64,000 nucleotides of DNA from Mycolicibacterium sp. P9-64. GTDB taxonomy: Bacteria; Actinomycetota; Actinomycetes; Mycobacteriales; Mycobacteriaceae. How positions within the stretch are numbered: position 1 is the stretch's first letter; the number at the start of each line of letters is the position of its first letter. Below, in pieces: positions 8,859-17,403 of the stretch. The notes beneath the pieces are model-generated. The model did no database searches and had not been told where the DNA came from. It saw nothing but the letters and a program-made list of their open reading frames with translations. Location: positions 620,001 to 684,000 of the forward strand of contig NZ_NPKO01000001.1 in assembly GCF_008329605.1 (NCBI RefSeq). Direction: 5' to 3'. Both the position numbers and the translations under genes were made by a program.

Positions 8859-9568
8859 GCCAACTCCGCCAGTGGTGTCTCGCCGCCGACGGCACGCTGT
8901 CCGATCTCGACGAGCACCTTCGCGTCGGCGGGAAAGTAGGTGTCCAGGCGTGAACCGAACCGGATCAGGCCGTACGTCTCACCGAGCGCGAGCTTGTCGC
9001 CGGCATGCGTCGAGCAGACGATCCGGCGGGCGACCAGCCCGGCGATCTGCACCGCGACCACGTCGACACCGTCCGGCGTGCGGATCCAGACGCTGTTGCA
9101 CTCGTTCTCGGCACTGGCCGTTGCCTTGTCCGCCGACTGGAACTGGCCGGGTCGGTACTTGACGGTCACCACCTCGCCGCCGATCGGCGCGCGCTGCACG
9201 TGCGCATCGAAGATCGACAGGAAGATGCTGATCCGAGTCATCGGGACGTCGGGCAAGTTGAGCTCGGCAGGCGGGGTGGCCTCGTCGATCAGGGTGACGC
9301 GGCCGTCCGCGGGCGCGACGACCAGGCCGGGCCGCGTCGGCGGCACCCGGGGCGGGTGGCGGAAGAACGCCGCGCATGCAGCGGCGGCGGTCAGACCGGT
9401 GGCTCGCACCCATCGGTGGCGGCGCCCAAGGGCGGCAAGGCCAAGCCCGCCCGCGATGAACGGCAGGCCAGCGCTGTGCACGGGCGGAATCGTCGACTGG
9501 ACGAGGTCGACCAGTCGTGCGATCTCGGATTGGTGGTCATCGGTCGGTGGTCGCGCGGGTCTGGCCAT
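8855..9568 (-). CDS. psd: Phosphatidylserine decarboxylase proenzyme
   Basis: 237 residues of the short (archaetidylserine-type) Psd form. The self-cleavage site is the GS pair in [12 protein letters not shown] near residue 210; the Ser becomes the pyruvoyl group. Upstream are VVAPADGRV near 85 and a His-containing strand, [14 protein letters not shown] near 120, typical of the family. One or two hydrophobic helices near residues 35-60 anchor it. It converts phosphatidylserine to phosphatidylethanolamine. It overlaps pssA by 4 nt and follows moeA on the same strand after about 40 nt. Confidence 0.93.
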   Translation of the reverse strand: MARPARPPTDDHQSEIARLVDLVQSTIPPVHSAGLPFIAGGLGLAALGRRHRWVRATGLTAAAACAAFFRHPPRVPPTRPGLVVAPADGRVTLIDEATPPAELNLPDVPMTRISIFLSIFDAHVQRAPIGGEVVTVKYRPGQFQSADKATASAENECNSVWIRTPDGVDVVAVQIAGLVARRIVCSTHAGDKLALGETYGLIRFGSRLDTYFPADAKVLVEIGQRAVGGETPLAELA

Positions 9569-9609
9569 GGCGCCTCGATTCTACGTATTGACGTGCCCGA
9601 TCGTGGTGG

Positions 9610-10833
9610 CTAGGACAGGTCCCAAACACGGACCTGTGCACCCGCGGCCAGTTCGACGACGTCTTCGTCGATCTCAAGCAGGCAGTTCGCCGACGCCAGC
9701 CACCGCAGATGATGTGATGCAGGGGGACCGTAGCTGGTCACGGTGCGTCCGTGGGGATCGAGGACGCCGCGCCGGAACTGCCGCTTGCCGCCAGGCGAGG
9801 TCAGTGGCTCGGTCAGCTCGGCGGTGATCCGCGATCGCTCGGGGTGGGGCAGACCCATCGCCGCGCGCAACGGGGCGCGGATGAACACCTCGAACGACAC
9901 CAGGGCGCTGACGGGGTTGCCGGGCAGCGTGATGATCGAGGTCCCTGGGCTGGATGTCGCCGACGCTTCGGCTCCGGCGATGCGCCCCGCGCCCTGCGGC
10001 ATCCCCGGCTGCATGGCGACCTTGGTGAACTCCACTTCCTCGCCGAGCGAGTCCTTCACCACCTCGTAGGCGCCCGCACTGACGCCTCCGGTGGTGATGA
10101 TCAGGTCGGCGTGTGCGGCGTGCTCGAGCAGCTTGGCGCGGAACGTGTCGACGTCGTCGGACGTCATCGCGACGGTCGTGACTTCGCCGCCCGCGTCGCG
10201 GACGGCCGCGGACAGCATCACGGCGTTGGACTCGTAGATCTGGCCAGGCAGAAGCGCCGTTCCCGGTGACACCAGCTCCGAACCGGTCGACATGACCAGA
10301 ACCCGTTGTCGTGGAACGACGTTCAACTCGCCGAGACCGAGCGCCGCGGCCAGCCCGAGTGCGGCGGGGGTGAGGACCTGCCCCGCCAACAGCACGGTGG
10401 TGCCCTCGGTGACGTCCTCGCCTGCGCGGCGGAGATGCTGGCCGGGCCGTGCGCTCGCGCGAATCGTGACGACCTCGGTGCCGCCGTCCGTCGCCTCGAC
10501 CGGGATCACGGCCGTCGCCCCGGTGGGAAGTGGCGCACCCGTCATGATCCTGTGTGCGGTGCCCGCAACGAGCGTCAGCCCGTCGGTGCGTCCGGCCGGA
10601 ATGTCCTCGGCCACCGGCAGTTTCACGGGGTGGTCCGCAGAGGCGTCGGCGATGTCCTCGGCGACGACGGCGTAACCGTCCATGGCCGAGTTGTCGAACC
10701 CCGGCAATGACAGCGACGCGACGACGTTGTCGGCGAGGACGAGGCCGAGCGCGTCCCCGATGGGGACGGTCACGGCAGGGCGGGGAGTGATCAGCCCAGC
10801 GACGACGCGCTGGTGCTCTTCGACGGAGCGCAT
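9610..10833 (-). CDS. moeA: Molybdopterin molybdotransferase MoeA
   Basis: 407 residues. Family motifs in order: FDNSAMDGYAV near residue 48, the IMTGAPLPTGATAVI loop near 93, STGSELV near 182, the MPT-binding TTGGVSAGAYEVVKDSL near 246, MQPGMPQGAG, and LPGNPVSALVSFEVF near 305, with the C-terminal beta-barrel domain after ~335. It inserts molybdate into adenylylated molybdopterin during molybdenum cofactor synthesis. Position next to psd/pssA corresponds to M. tuberculosis moeA2 (Rv0438c). The start is an ATG with the SDR gene ending 3 nt upstream, so the two probably share a transcript. Confidence 0.92.
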   Translation of the reverse strand: MRSVEEHQRVVAGLITPRPAVTVPIGDALGLVLADNVVASLSLPGFDNSAMDGYAVVAEDIADASADHPVKLPVAEDIPAGRTDGLTLVAGTAHRIMTGAPLPTGATAVIPVEATDGGTEVVTIRASARPGQHLRRAGEDVTEGTTVLLAGQVLTPAALGLAAALGLGELNVVPRQRVLVMSTGSELVSPGTALLPGQIYESNAVMLSAAVRDAGGEVTTVAMTSDDVDTFRAKLLEHAAHADLIITTGGVSAGAYEVVKDSLGEEVEFTKVAMQPGMPQGAGRIAGAEASATSSPGTSIITLPGNPVSALVSFEVFIRAPLRAAMGLPHPERSRITAELTEPLTSPGGKRQFRRGVLDPHGRTVTSYGPPASHHLRWLASANCLLEIDEDVVELAAGAQVRVWDLS

Positions 10834-10836
10834 GGG

Positions 10837-11751
10837 CTACAGAGGGTAGGTGACGCCGGTGAGCTCTTCGGACACCGTCCAGAGTCGGCCCTGGATGTCC
10901 TGGTCGTGCGACTGCGCGCTCGACTTCACTAGTTTGGGGTGCCCACGCGTTTCACCGATGCTGTCGGGTCCGTAGTAGTCGGCGCCGCGCGCCGTCGGAT
11001 CCGTCGCCGCCCGCAGCGTTGGCAGCGCGCCCATGGCGGCGTTCTGCGCGACCAGCGGGGTGAGGGGCTGCAGGAAGCCGGGAAGGTGGCGCATCAACTC
11101 GGTGTCGGAGAAGCCGGGGTGTGCCGCCAAGGCGATCGTCCCCTCGTTGTGTCCGCCGAGGCGACGCTGAAGCTCGTAGGTGAACATCAGATTCGACAGC
11201 TTGGACTGTCCGTAGGCCGCCACCCGGTTGTAGCTGCGCTCGAACTGCAAGTCGTCGAAGTGGATCTTGGCGAGGATGCGGTGGCCGACGCTGCTGACCG
11301 TCACGACGCGGGAACCCTCGACGGGCAACAGGTTCTCCAGCAGCAGCCCCGTCAGCGCGAAGTGACCAAGGTGGTTCGTGCCGAACTGCAGCTCGAAACC
11401 GTCCTTCGTCGTCTGCCGCGGCGACGGGTACATCACGCCCGCGTTGTTGATCAGAAGATCGATCCGCGGGTAGGCCGCCTTCAGCTCCTCGGCCGACGTC
11501 CGGATCGATTGCAGCGAGCCAAGATCCAGAGCCTGGACCGCAACATCGGCGCCCGGGTGGGCTCCCACGATGCGGGCGGCGGCGGAGTTGCCCTTGTCGG
11601 TGTCGCGGACCGCGAGCACGACGCGCGCGCCGCGGCCGGCCAGGATCAGGGCGGTGTCATAGCCGAGGCCGGTGTTGGAACCGGTGATGATGGCGACCCG
11701 GCCCGTCTGATCGGGCACGTCGGCAGCGGTCCACTTGCTGTTGGCGCTCAT
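10837..11751 (-). CDS. Short-chain dehydrogenase/reductase (Rv0439c family)
   Basis: 304 residues. The cofactor motif TGSNTGLGY lies near residue 22, NNAGVM near 98, and the catalytic Ser and YGQSK are at ~150 and ~176. It is of the retinol-dehydrogenase/protochlorophyllide-reductase-like SDR type (TNHLGHFALTGLL). Start ATG 11751 is chosen because the mature motif begins at MSANSKWTAADVPDQ; an upstream extension would run into the divergent gene at 11774. Substrate unknown. A close paralogue lies at 21276-22196. Confidence 0.85.
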   Translation of the reverse strand: MSANSKWTAADVPDQTGRVAIITGSNTGLGYDTALILAGRGARVVLAVRDTDKGNSAAARIVGAHPGADVAVQALDLGSLQSIRTSAEELKAAYPRIDLLINNAGVMYPSPRQTTKDGFELQFGTNHLGHFALTGLLLENLLPVEGSRVVTVSSVGHRILAKIHFDDLQFERSYNRVAAYGQSKLSNLMFTYELQRRLGGHNEGTIALAAHPGFSDTELMRHLPGFLQPLTPLVAQNAAMGALPTLRAATDPTARGADYYGPDSIGETRGHPKLVKSSAQSHDQDIQGRLWTVSEELTGVTYPL

Positions 11752-11773
11752 GAGCAAGACCATACTCAGACCG

Positions 11774-12259
11774 ATGGTGACACTCGTCGATCCTGCGAAT
11801 CCGCCAAGCCGCAAGGCGCCGCTGGTGTGGGCCATCGGCGCCGCGATCCCGTGGGCGGTGCTCGCGGTCGGGCAGGTGGTGTGGTTCGTTCTCGACGCGC
11901 GGCTGGGCTGGCTGCACGTTCTCGTTGCCGGGGTGACGCTCGTCGGCGTGGTGACGTTCGTTGTGGTGGCGCCGCTGTGGCGGTACCGCGTTCACCGCTG
12001 GGAGGTCGGCGCGCAGGCCGTCTACACCCGGTCGGGCTGGTTGGTGCAGGAGCGTCGCATCGCGCCGATCTCGCGCGTGCAGACGGTCGACACCCACCGC
12101 GGTCCGCTTGCGCGGTTGTTCGGCCTCGCCGACGTCACGGTCACGACGGCGTCGTCGGCGGGAGCGGTACGGATCGTCGCGTTGGATTCCGAGGTGGCCG
12201 ACCGGATCGCCGCCCAACTGACCGACATCGCCTCGATCGGTGAGCGGGACGCGACGTGA
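11774..12259 (+). CDS. Bacterial PH-domain membrane protein (YdbS-like)
   Basis: 161 residues. Two hydrophobic helices (residues ~18-70) are followed by a bacterial PH (bPH2/DUF304) domain: YRVHRWEVGAQAVYTRSGWL, then QERRIAPISRVQTVDTHRGPL, the recognisable signature. It overlaps the next gene by GTGA and forms the usual YdbS/YdbT two-gene unit; the partner has several bPH2 domains. Function in Gram-positives is poorly defined, and cell-envelope or antimicrobial-resistance roles have been suggested for ydbST. Start ATG 11774 avoids overlap with the divergent SDR start. Confidence 0.78.
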   Translation: MVTLVDPANPPSRKAPLVWAIGAAIPWAVLAVGQVVWFVLDARLGWLHVLVAGVTLVGVVTFVVVAPLWRYRVHRWEVGAQAVYTRSGWLVQERRIAPISRVQTVDTHRGPLARLFGLADVTVTTASSAGAVRIVALDSEVADRIAAQLTDIASIGERDAT

Positions 12260-13731
12260 CGGAACCCGAGCAGTGGCGCAGGCTGAGTCCCCTGATGCTG
12301 CTGGTCCATCCGGTGCACGAGGTGTTGCGCCAGGTGCCGCTGCTGATCGGCGCGGTGGTGCTCGGGTCGGCGACGGGCAACTCGATGTGGTCGATCGCCG
12401 TGCTGGTGCTGATGATCGTGTTCGGCGCCGCGCGCTGGTTCACCACCACCTACCGCATCGACGCCGAACAGATCCAACGACGCGAAGGCGTGCTGCAGCG
12501 CTCCGTGTTGTCGGTGCCACGGAACAGGATTCGGTCGGTGTCGACCGACGCGCGGGTGCTGCACCGGCTGCTCGGGCTGACCGTGGTGAAGGTCAGCACT
12601 GGTCAGGAGGCCAAGGGGGACGCCGGGTTCGCGCTCGACGCCGTCCGGGCCGACGAGGTACCCGCGTTGCGGGCGCTGCTGCTCGCCAACTCGCCGACGG
12701 ACTCACGCGACGCTGGCGAGGAGGTCGTCCCGCAGGCATGGGTGTTGGCCAGGTGGCAGCCGTCGTGGCTGCGGTACAGCCCGCTGAGCTTCACCGGACT
12801 CGCCACCATCGCCGCCGCGTTCGGCGTGATCTACCAAACGGGAGCCGTTGCCGCGCTGCAGGATTCACCACTGGCGCGGCAGGGTCTGGATGCCGCCGAG
12901 CGCTTCGGCGTCATCGCGACGGTGGTTGTGGCCGTTCTCGTCGTGCTGACGCTCGGGGTGATGCTGTCGGTCGTTCGTTCCCTCGTCACGTTCGGCAACC
13001 TGGTGCTGTCCCGGCGCGACGAGGTACTGCACCTCCAGCACGGGCTGCTCCGGGTACGCGAGCATGCGTTCGACATGCGTCGGCTGCGCGGCGGCACCAT
13101 CCGCCAACCCCTGCTGGTGCGCGCGTTCGGCGGTGCCCGGCTGGACGCCGTGATGACGGGCGTCGACGGGGCGGGCGAGGCGTCGCTGCTGTTGCCTCCG
13201 TGTCCGGCCGCCACGGCCGAGGGTGTGCTGACCGAATTGATTGGAGCGCCTGCCGCGGTGACGGGTGAGTTGCGCCACCACGGCCCTGCCGCCACCCGCA
13301 GGCGATGGACGCGAGCCCTCACCTTTCCCGCACTGCTGGTGGTCGGATTGGCGGCGACGGCGTTCGTCGCGACGGTGCCGACATGGGCGTGGGCGCTGTG
13401 CGGTGTCGTCACCGTCGCAGGGGTGTTCCTGGCCGCCGACCGGTCCCGCGCGCTGGGCCACCGCGTCGGCGACGGTTGGCTGGTGGCCAGGTCAGGCAGC
13501 CTGGACCGGCGCCGCGACTGCCTGGAGGCCGCTGGCATCATCGGCTGGACGGCACGCCAGACGCTGTTTCAGCGCCGCGCCGGGGTCGCCACGCTGATCG
13601 CGGCGACGCCCGCAGGGGTCAAGGGTTACCGCGTGCTCGACGTGCCCGCCGAACTCGCGTGGTCGGTCGCCGCAACGACATCACCGTGGGTAGCCGACTG
13701 CGACTGGGCGCGAGAGTCGGCTCACTCTTAG
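12256..13731 (+). CDS. Multi-bPH2-domain membrane protein (YdbT-like)
   Basis: 491 residues. An initial helix pair (residues ~25-55) is followed by bPH2 modules: WFTTTYRIDAEQIQRREGVL with SVPRNRIRSV near residue 75-95, a second near 255-290 (VLSRRDEVLHLQHGLLRVRE), and a third near 405-450 (VGDGWLVARSGSLDRR), separated by paired transmembrane helices. The repeated layout is that of YdbT. GTG start overlaps the YdbS-like stop by 4 nt, so the pair is translationally coupled. Confidence 0.8.
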   Translation: MTEPEQWRRLSPLMLLVHPVHEVLRQVPLLIGAVVLGSATGNSMWSIAVLVLMIVFGAARWFTTTYRIDAEQIQRREGVLQRSVLSVPRNRIRSVSTDARVLHRLLGLTVVKVSTGQEAKGDAGFALDAVRADEVPALRALLLANSPTDSRDAGEEVVPQAWVLARWQPSWLRYSPLSFTGLATIAAAFGVIYQTGAVAALQDSPLARQGLDAAERFGVIATVVVAVLVVLTLGVMLSVVRSLVTFGNLVLSRRDEVLHLQHGLLRVREHAFDMRRLRGGTIRQPLLVRAFGGARLDAVMTGVDGAGEASLLLPPCPAATAEGVLTELIGAPAAVTGELRHHGPAATRRRWTRALTFPALLVVGLAATAFVATVPTWAWALCGVVTVAGVFLAADRSRALGHRVGDGWLVARSGSLDRRRDCLEAAGIIGWTARQTLFQRRAGVATLIAATPAGVKGYRVLDVPAELAWSVAATTSPWVADCDWARESAHS

Positions 13732-13777
13732 CTGGGTCCGAGTTGCGCCGTGACGTTCGCCGTTTACTGTCGGCTGC

Positions 13778-14590
13778 ATGGCTGTCGGTGGAGTGCTGTT
13801 CGACATCGATGGCGTCCTGGTGACCTCGTGGCAGGCCATCCCCGGCGCCGCGGAGTCTTTGCGGGTGCTTGCGGACAACCAGATCGCGCGGACGTACCTC
13901 ACCAACACCACGACGCGCACCCGCACTCAGATCGCGGCACTGCTCACCGATGCGGGCATGGACGTCACCGCCGACGAGGTGATCACCGCCGCAGTACTGA
14001 CCGCCGGCTACGTCCGCGACCGCTATCCAGGCGCACGATGCTTCCTGGTCAACAGCGGGCAGATCGGCGAGGACATGCCCGGCATCGACCTGGTCTACGC
14101 CGGTGAGGTCGGTGACGCGGTGCCCGAGACCCCCGACGTCGTCCTGCTCGGTGGCGCCGGACCCGAGTACAGCCACGTCACGCTCAGCCGCGTCTACGAC
14201 TGGATGGCCCGGGGCGTGCCCGTCGTCGCCATGCACCGCAGCACGTCGTGGAACACCGCCGAGGGGCTGCGGATCGACACCGGCATGTACCTGATCGGCA
14301 TGGAGGAGACCTCGGGACGCAAGGCCACCGCCGTTGGCAAGCCTGCGCCCGAAGGGTTCCTGGCCTCGGCTAGCCGTCTCGGCGTCGACCCCGAGGAGAT
14401 GTACATGGTCGGCGACGACCTCAACAACGACGTGCTTGCGGCGCAGGTGGTCGGCATGACCGGGGTGCTGGTCCGTACCGGGAAGTTCCGCCAGGACACG
14501 TTGGACCGTTGGGCCGCAGACGAATACGCGATGCAGCCCAACCACGTCATCGATTCGGTGGCCGACCTGCCGGAGTTGCTCGGGCTCTAG
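13778..14590 (+). CDS. HAD-superfamily hydrolase, subfamily IIA
   Basis: 270 residues. Motif I is LFDIDGVL at residues 7-14 (nucleophile Asp and general acid Asp), motif II is the TNTTTRT threonine segment near 44, and the C-terminal GDDLNNDVLAAQ near 210 holds the Mg2+ acidic pair. The long C2 cap between motifs II and III marks the HAD-IIA (NagD/phospholysine phosphatase-like) group. Substrate unknown. A TACTGT hexamer 7 nt before the ATG suggests a leaderless transcript. A hairpin at 14611-14634 follows. Confidence 0.82.
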   Translation: MAVGGVLFDIDGVLVTSWQAIPGAAESLRVLADNQIARTYLTNTTTRTRTQIAALLTDAGMDVTADEVITAAVLTAGYVRDRYPGARCFLVNSGQIGEDMPGIDLVYAGEVGDAVPETPDVVLLGGAGPEYSHVTLSRVYDWMARGVPVVAMHRSTSWNTAEGLRIDTGMYLIGMEETSGRKATAVGKPAPEGFLASASRLGVDPEEMYMVGDDLNNDVLAAQVVGMTGVLVRTGKFRQDTLDRWAADEYAMQPNHVIDSVADLPELLGL

Positions 14591-14610
14591 CGACCCTCAC
14601 GTCTCGCATT

Positions 14611-14634
14611 CCTCACCCTTCAATTTGGGTGAGG
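14611..14634. terminator. Hairpin between convergent HAD and GNAT genes
   Basis: Perfect 8-bp inverted repeat cctcaccc / gggtgagg with an 8-nt AT-rich loop, located 21 nt after the HAD stop and 51 nt from the convergent GNAT stop. No U-tract follows on either strand. It is plausible as a bidirectional terminator, mycobacterial terminators often lacking a U-tract. Confidence 0.45.
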
Positions 14635-14684
14635 CAAGCCCAGGTTTGGGGCCAGCCCGTGTGGGCTCCCTCGGGATGGCAGCG

Positions 14685-15194
14685 TCACGCTCGGCGACTC
14701 ATTAGCGGGGGTTCTGTCGCCATTCGGATCCGGAGCTCTGGCGCGTCGCCGGCACGCGAGACCTCGGTGAAACCGAGCCTGCGGTACAGCGCGTACGCCC
14801 GATCGTTGACGCCGAGGACGCTCAGCGTCACGCGCTTGCCGTCGGCGCCGTCGATGAGCTCGCGGATCAACCGGCTGCCGATGCCGCTGCCCTGGTATTC
14901 GGGTGCCAGTTCGATCAGCCCGAGAAAGACCTCGTCGTCGCGCTCCTCGACGTCTAGCCTTCCGACGTCCACACCGTCGACCACGATGACGCGGACGCGG
15001 TCCAGATCGAAATCGCCTGTCATGTAAGCGCGTTGCTCGTCGTACGGGCCGAGCGACCGCTCGTGTAGCGCGAAGAAGGCTAGGTCTTCAGCGACCGACC
15101 GAGCCCGCCGGGTCAAATCCTCGAAAGAAAAGTGAGGGAATCGGGACGGCTGGGCGCTCCTAGCTGGTGAACGCGCCACGGAGGGCGTGACCAA
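14685..15194 (-). CDS. GNAT family N-acetyltransferase
   Basis: About 169 residues. Acetyl-CoA binding motif A is visible as LAPEYQGSGIGSRLIRELI near residue 95 (Q/RxxGxG/A), followed by VNDRAYALYRRLGF near 130, the classic motif B. Substrate unknown. The start is uncertain: the open frame begins at a TTG (15194), with a GTG five codons in (15179); neither has a strong ribosome site. Divergent from the small secreted-protein gene. Confidence 0.78.
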   Translation of the reverse strand: MVTPSVARSPARSAQPSRFPHFSFEDLTRRARSVAEDLAFFALHERSLGPYDEQRAYMTGDFDLDRVRVIVVDGVDVGRLDVEERDDEVFLGLIELAPEYQGSGIGSRLIRELIDGADGKRVTLSVLGVNDRAYALYRRLGFTEVSRAGDAPELRIRMATEPPLMSRRA

Positions 15195-15211
15195 CGGGAA
15201 CGGAGCCCGCC

Positions 15212-15478
15212 ATGAACACCTACCCCACGACCATGCTGCGCCGGATCACCGCGTTCGTCACGGTCGCCATCGGCGCAGGCGCGATCGCGGCTGCCACACT
15301 GGCGATGGCTCCGGCCGCAAACGCCGATTTCGACTCCTGCGTGAAGACCGGTTCCTTCAAATCGTGCTGCATCAGGAACAACGGGACGTACTCGTCCGAA
15401 CCTGGCCGGAACTCGTGCGTGTTTGGTCCGGTGCCAGCAACAGACAACCACGGCTCCCGCACCCGCTCGGCCAACTAA
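15212..15478 (+). CDS. Small secreted cysteine-containing protein
   Basis: 88 residues. A signal peptide occupies roughly residues 1-38, with a hydrophobic core ending at APAANA and likely cleavage before DFDS. The mature ~50 residues contain four cysteines (DSC, SCC, NSC), suggesting two disulfides. Function unknown; small secreted mycobacterial proteins with this Cys pattern are common. GGAG stands upstream of the ATG. Its last four bases overlap the convergent helicase stop. Confidence 0.7.
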   Translation: MNTYPTTMLRRITAFVTVAIGAGAIAAATLAMAPAANADFDSCVKTGSFKSCCIRNNGTYSSEPGRNSCVFGPVPATDNHGSRTRSAN

Positions 15479-17175
15479 GTCTTCAGGGTCCTGACCGCTT
15501 CGATGCGCGCCGTGATCTGTTCGGAGTTCGCGGCCGCGAGCACGGGCCCCCCGCAGAGCCGACGAAGTTCGTTGTGGATCCAGCCGTGCGGCTTGCCGGT
15601 GCGGTGATGGGCGAGGGTGACCAAGGCGTTGAGCTCACGGCGCAAATCGCGAAGCTGGCCGTGCGTGGTGGACACCACCGGCACCGTGCCGCCCGCCGCC
15701 GTCCGGCGGTCCAGCTGCTCTTCCTGCCTGCGCCGCAACAGATCTCGCATCTGCGCGGCGTCGAGCAGGCCGGGGATGCCGAGGTAGTCGGCCTCCTCGT
15801 CGCTACCTGCCGGGGTTGCGGTGCCGAACGACGAGCCGTCGAAGATCACCTGATCCAGCTCGGCATCCGCGCCAAGCATCTCGAAGCCGTTGTCCATTTC
15901 ATCGCGCTCGGACTTCTTCTTCGCCGCGTCCTCGGCGGCCTCCTCGTCCCACTCGCCCTGCGACTCGCGATGCGGCTTGCCCAACACGTGGTTGCGCTGC
16001 GCTTCCATCTCACTGGCCAGCTGCAGCAGCGTCGGCACCGACGGCAGGAAGATGCTCGCCGTCTCACCGGGCCGCCGCGAGCGTACGAAGCGGCCGATGG
16101 CCTGAGCGAAGAACAGCGGAGTCGACGCGCTGGTGGCGTACACCCCGACGGCGAGGCGCGGGACGTCGACGCCCTCGGACACCATGCGCACCGCGACTAG
16201 CCACCGGCTGGTGCCCTTGGAGAACTCCGTGATCCGATCCGACGAGCCCGGATCGTCGGACAACACGATGGTGGGCGCCTCGCCCGTGATCGAGGTCAGA
16301 AGCCCGGCATACGCGCGGGCCGCGGTCTGGTCGGAGGCGATGATCATGCCGCCGGCGTCCGGCACGTGCTGGCGCTTCTGGGTCAACCGGGTGTCGGCCG
16401 CGGCGATGACCGCGGGCATCCAGTCGCCAGTGGGGTCCAGCGTGGTCCGCCAGGCCCTCGCGGTCTGCTCGGCGTTGAGCGGTTCGCCGAGGCGCGCCGC
16501 GTGCTCCTCGCCTGCGCTGTCCCGCCACCGCGCCTCGCCCGAGTAGGCGAGGAAGACGACCGGGCGCACCACCCCGTCGGCGAGCGCATCGGCGTAGCCG
16601 TAGGTGTGGTCGGCCTGCGAGCGCTCGAGGCCGTCGGGCCCACGCTCGTAGGTGACGAACGGGATCGCGCTGTCGTCGCTGCGGAACGGCGTACCGGTCA
16701 GGGACAGACGGCGGGTGGCGTCGTCGAACGCCTCGCGGATCGCGTCACCCCAACTCTTGGCGTCACCGCCGTGGTGGATCTCGTCGAACACGACGAGCGT
16801 CTTGCGGTTCTCGGTGCGCACCCGGTGACGGCCCGGGTGGCTGGCCACCTGTGCGTAGGTGACGACCACGCCGTGGTACTCGTCGGAGTTCTGCGCAGAG
16901 GAGTTGCTGAACTTCGGATCGAGCGAGATCCCGATCCCCGCGGCGGCCCGCGCCCACTGCACCTTGAGGTGCTCGGTGGGCACCACGATGGTGATCCGCT
17001 CAACGGTGCCGTCGGCCAGTAGCTCGCCAGCAACGCGCAGCGCAAACGTGGTCTTGCCAGCTCCCGGCGTCGCGACGGCGAGAAAATCGCGCGGCTTGGC
17101 CGCAAGATACTTCACCATTGCCCGACGCTGCCAGCCCCGCAAAGCCTGGGTGCTGGGCGCTGCGTAAGCCCGCAC
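15475..17175 (-). CDS. DEAD/DEAH-box (type III restriction subunit-like) helicase
   Basis: 566 residues. Superfamily-2 motifs: Q-like ALRGWQRRAM near residue 12, Walker A ATPGAGKTT near 36, DEIHH (motif II) near 132, LTGTPFR (motif III) near 158, and QAIGRFVRSRRPGE (motif VI) near 362. A charged stretch (residues ~405-425) and a C-terminal helical tail follow. It acts as a DNA/RNA translocase or helicase; no nuclease or methylase partner is adjacent, so it is not a complete restriction system. GTG start. It overlaps the convergent secreted-protein gene by 4 nt. Confidence 0.82.
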   Translation of the reverse strand: MRAYAAPSTQALRGWQRRAMVKYLAAKPRDFLAVATPGAGKTTFALRVAGELLADGTVERITIVVPTEHLKVQWARAAAGIGISLDPKFSNSSAQNSDEYHGVVVTYAQVASHPGRHRVRTENRKTLVVFDEIHHGGDAKSWGDAIREAFDDATRRLSLTGTPFRSDDSAIPFVTYERGPDGLERSQADHTYGYADALADGVVRPVVFLAYSGEARWRDSAGEEHAARLGEPLNAEQTARAWRTTLDPTGDWMPAVIAAADTRLTQKRQHVPDAGGMIIASDQTAARAYAGLLTSITGEAPTIVLSDDPGSSDRITEFSKGTSRWLVAVRMVSEGVDVPRLAVGVYATSASTPLFFAQAIGRFVRSRRPGETASIFLPSVPTLLQLASEMEAQRNHVLGKPHRESQGEWDEEAAEDAAKKKSERDEMDNGFEMLGADAELDQVIFDGSSFGTATPAGSDEEADYLGIPGLLDAAQMRDLLRRRQEEQLDRRTAAGGTVPVVSTTHGQLRDLRRELNALVTLAHHRTGKPHGWIHNELRRLCGGPVLAAANSEQITARIEAVRTLKT

Positions 17176-17268
17176 CCTAAGACTCCAATCTGGTCGAAGC
17201 GCAGTCTAGGGCAAGGGGTTCCGGCTGTGCATCTCCGCTCGGCGTGTCACCCGACGAAGCGTGCGGGG

Positions 17269-17297
17269 CGGCGTGTCGGTACTCGCGCGACACGCCG
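17269..17297. repeat. Inverted repeat in the divergent helicase / UvrA-like intergenic space
   Basis: Perfect 10-bp arms, cggcgtgtcg at 17269-17278 and cgacacgccg at 17288-17297, separated by 9 nt. It lies in the 228-nt gap between two divergent starts. It could be a regulator site or a structured dispersed repeat. The frame upstream of 17404 that crosses it lacks UvrA features. Confidence 0.5.
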
Positions 17298-17403
17298 GAC
17301 GGCTCATTTCGGCGCACGTGATCCATCGCCCGCGCCACTGACGGCGAGCAAAGCGGGGTCGGCGAACCCACGGCGTGTCGCACCGACCGCGCACAATGGC
17401 GAG

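Noticed and set aside
15475..17175. Restriction-modification or defence island around the helicase
   Set aside because: The SF2 helicase has no adjacent methylase, nuclease or specificity gene, so a defence system cannot be supported.
17227..17403. N-terminal extension of the UvrA-like ORF
   Set aside because: 59 codons with Arg/Thr-rich, intergenic-like composition crossing an inverted repeat; family homology begins after 17404.
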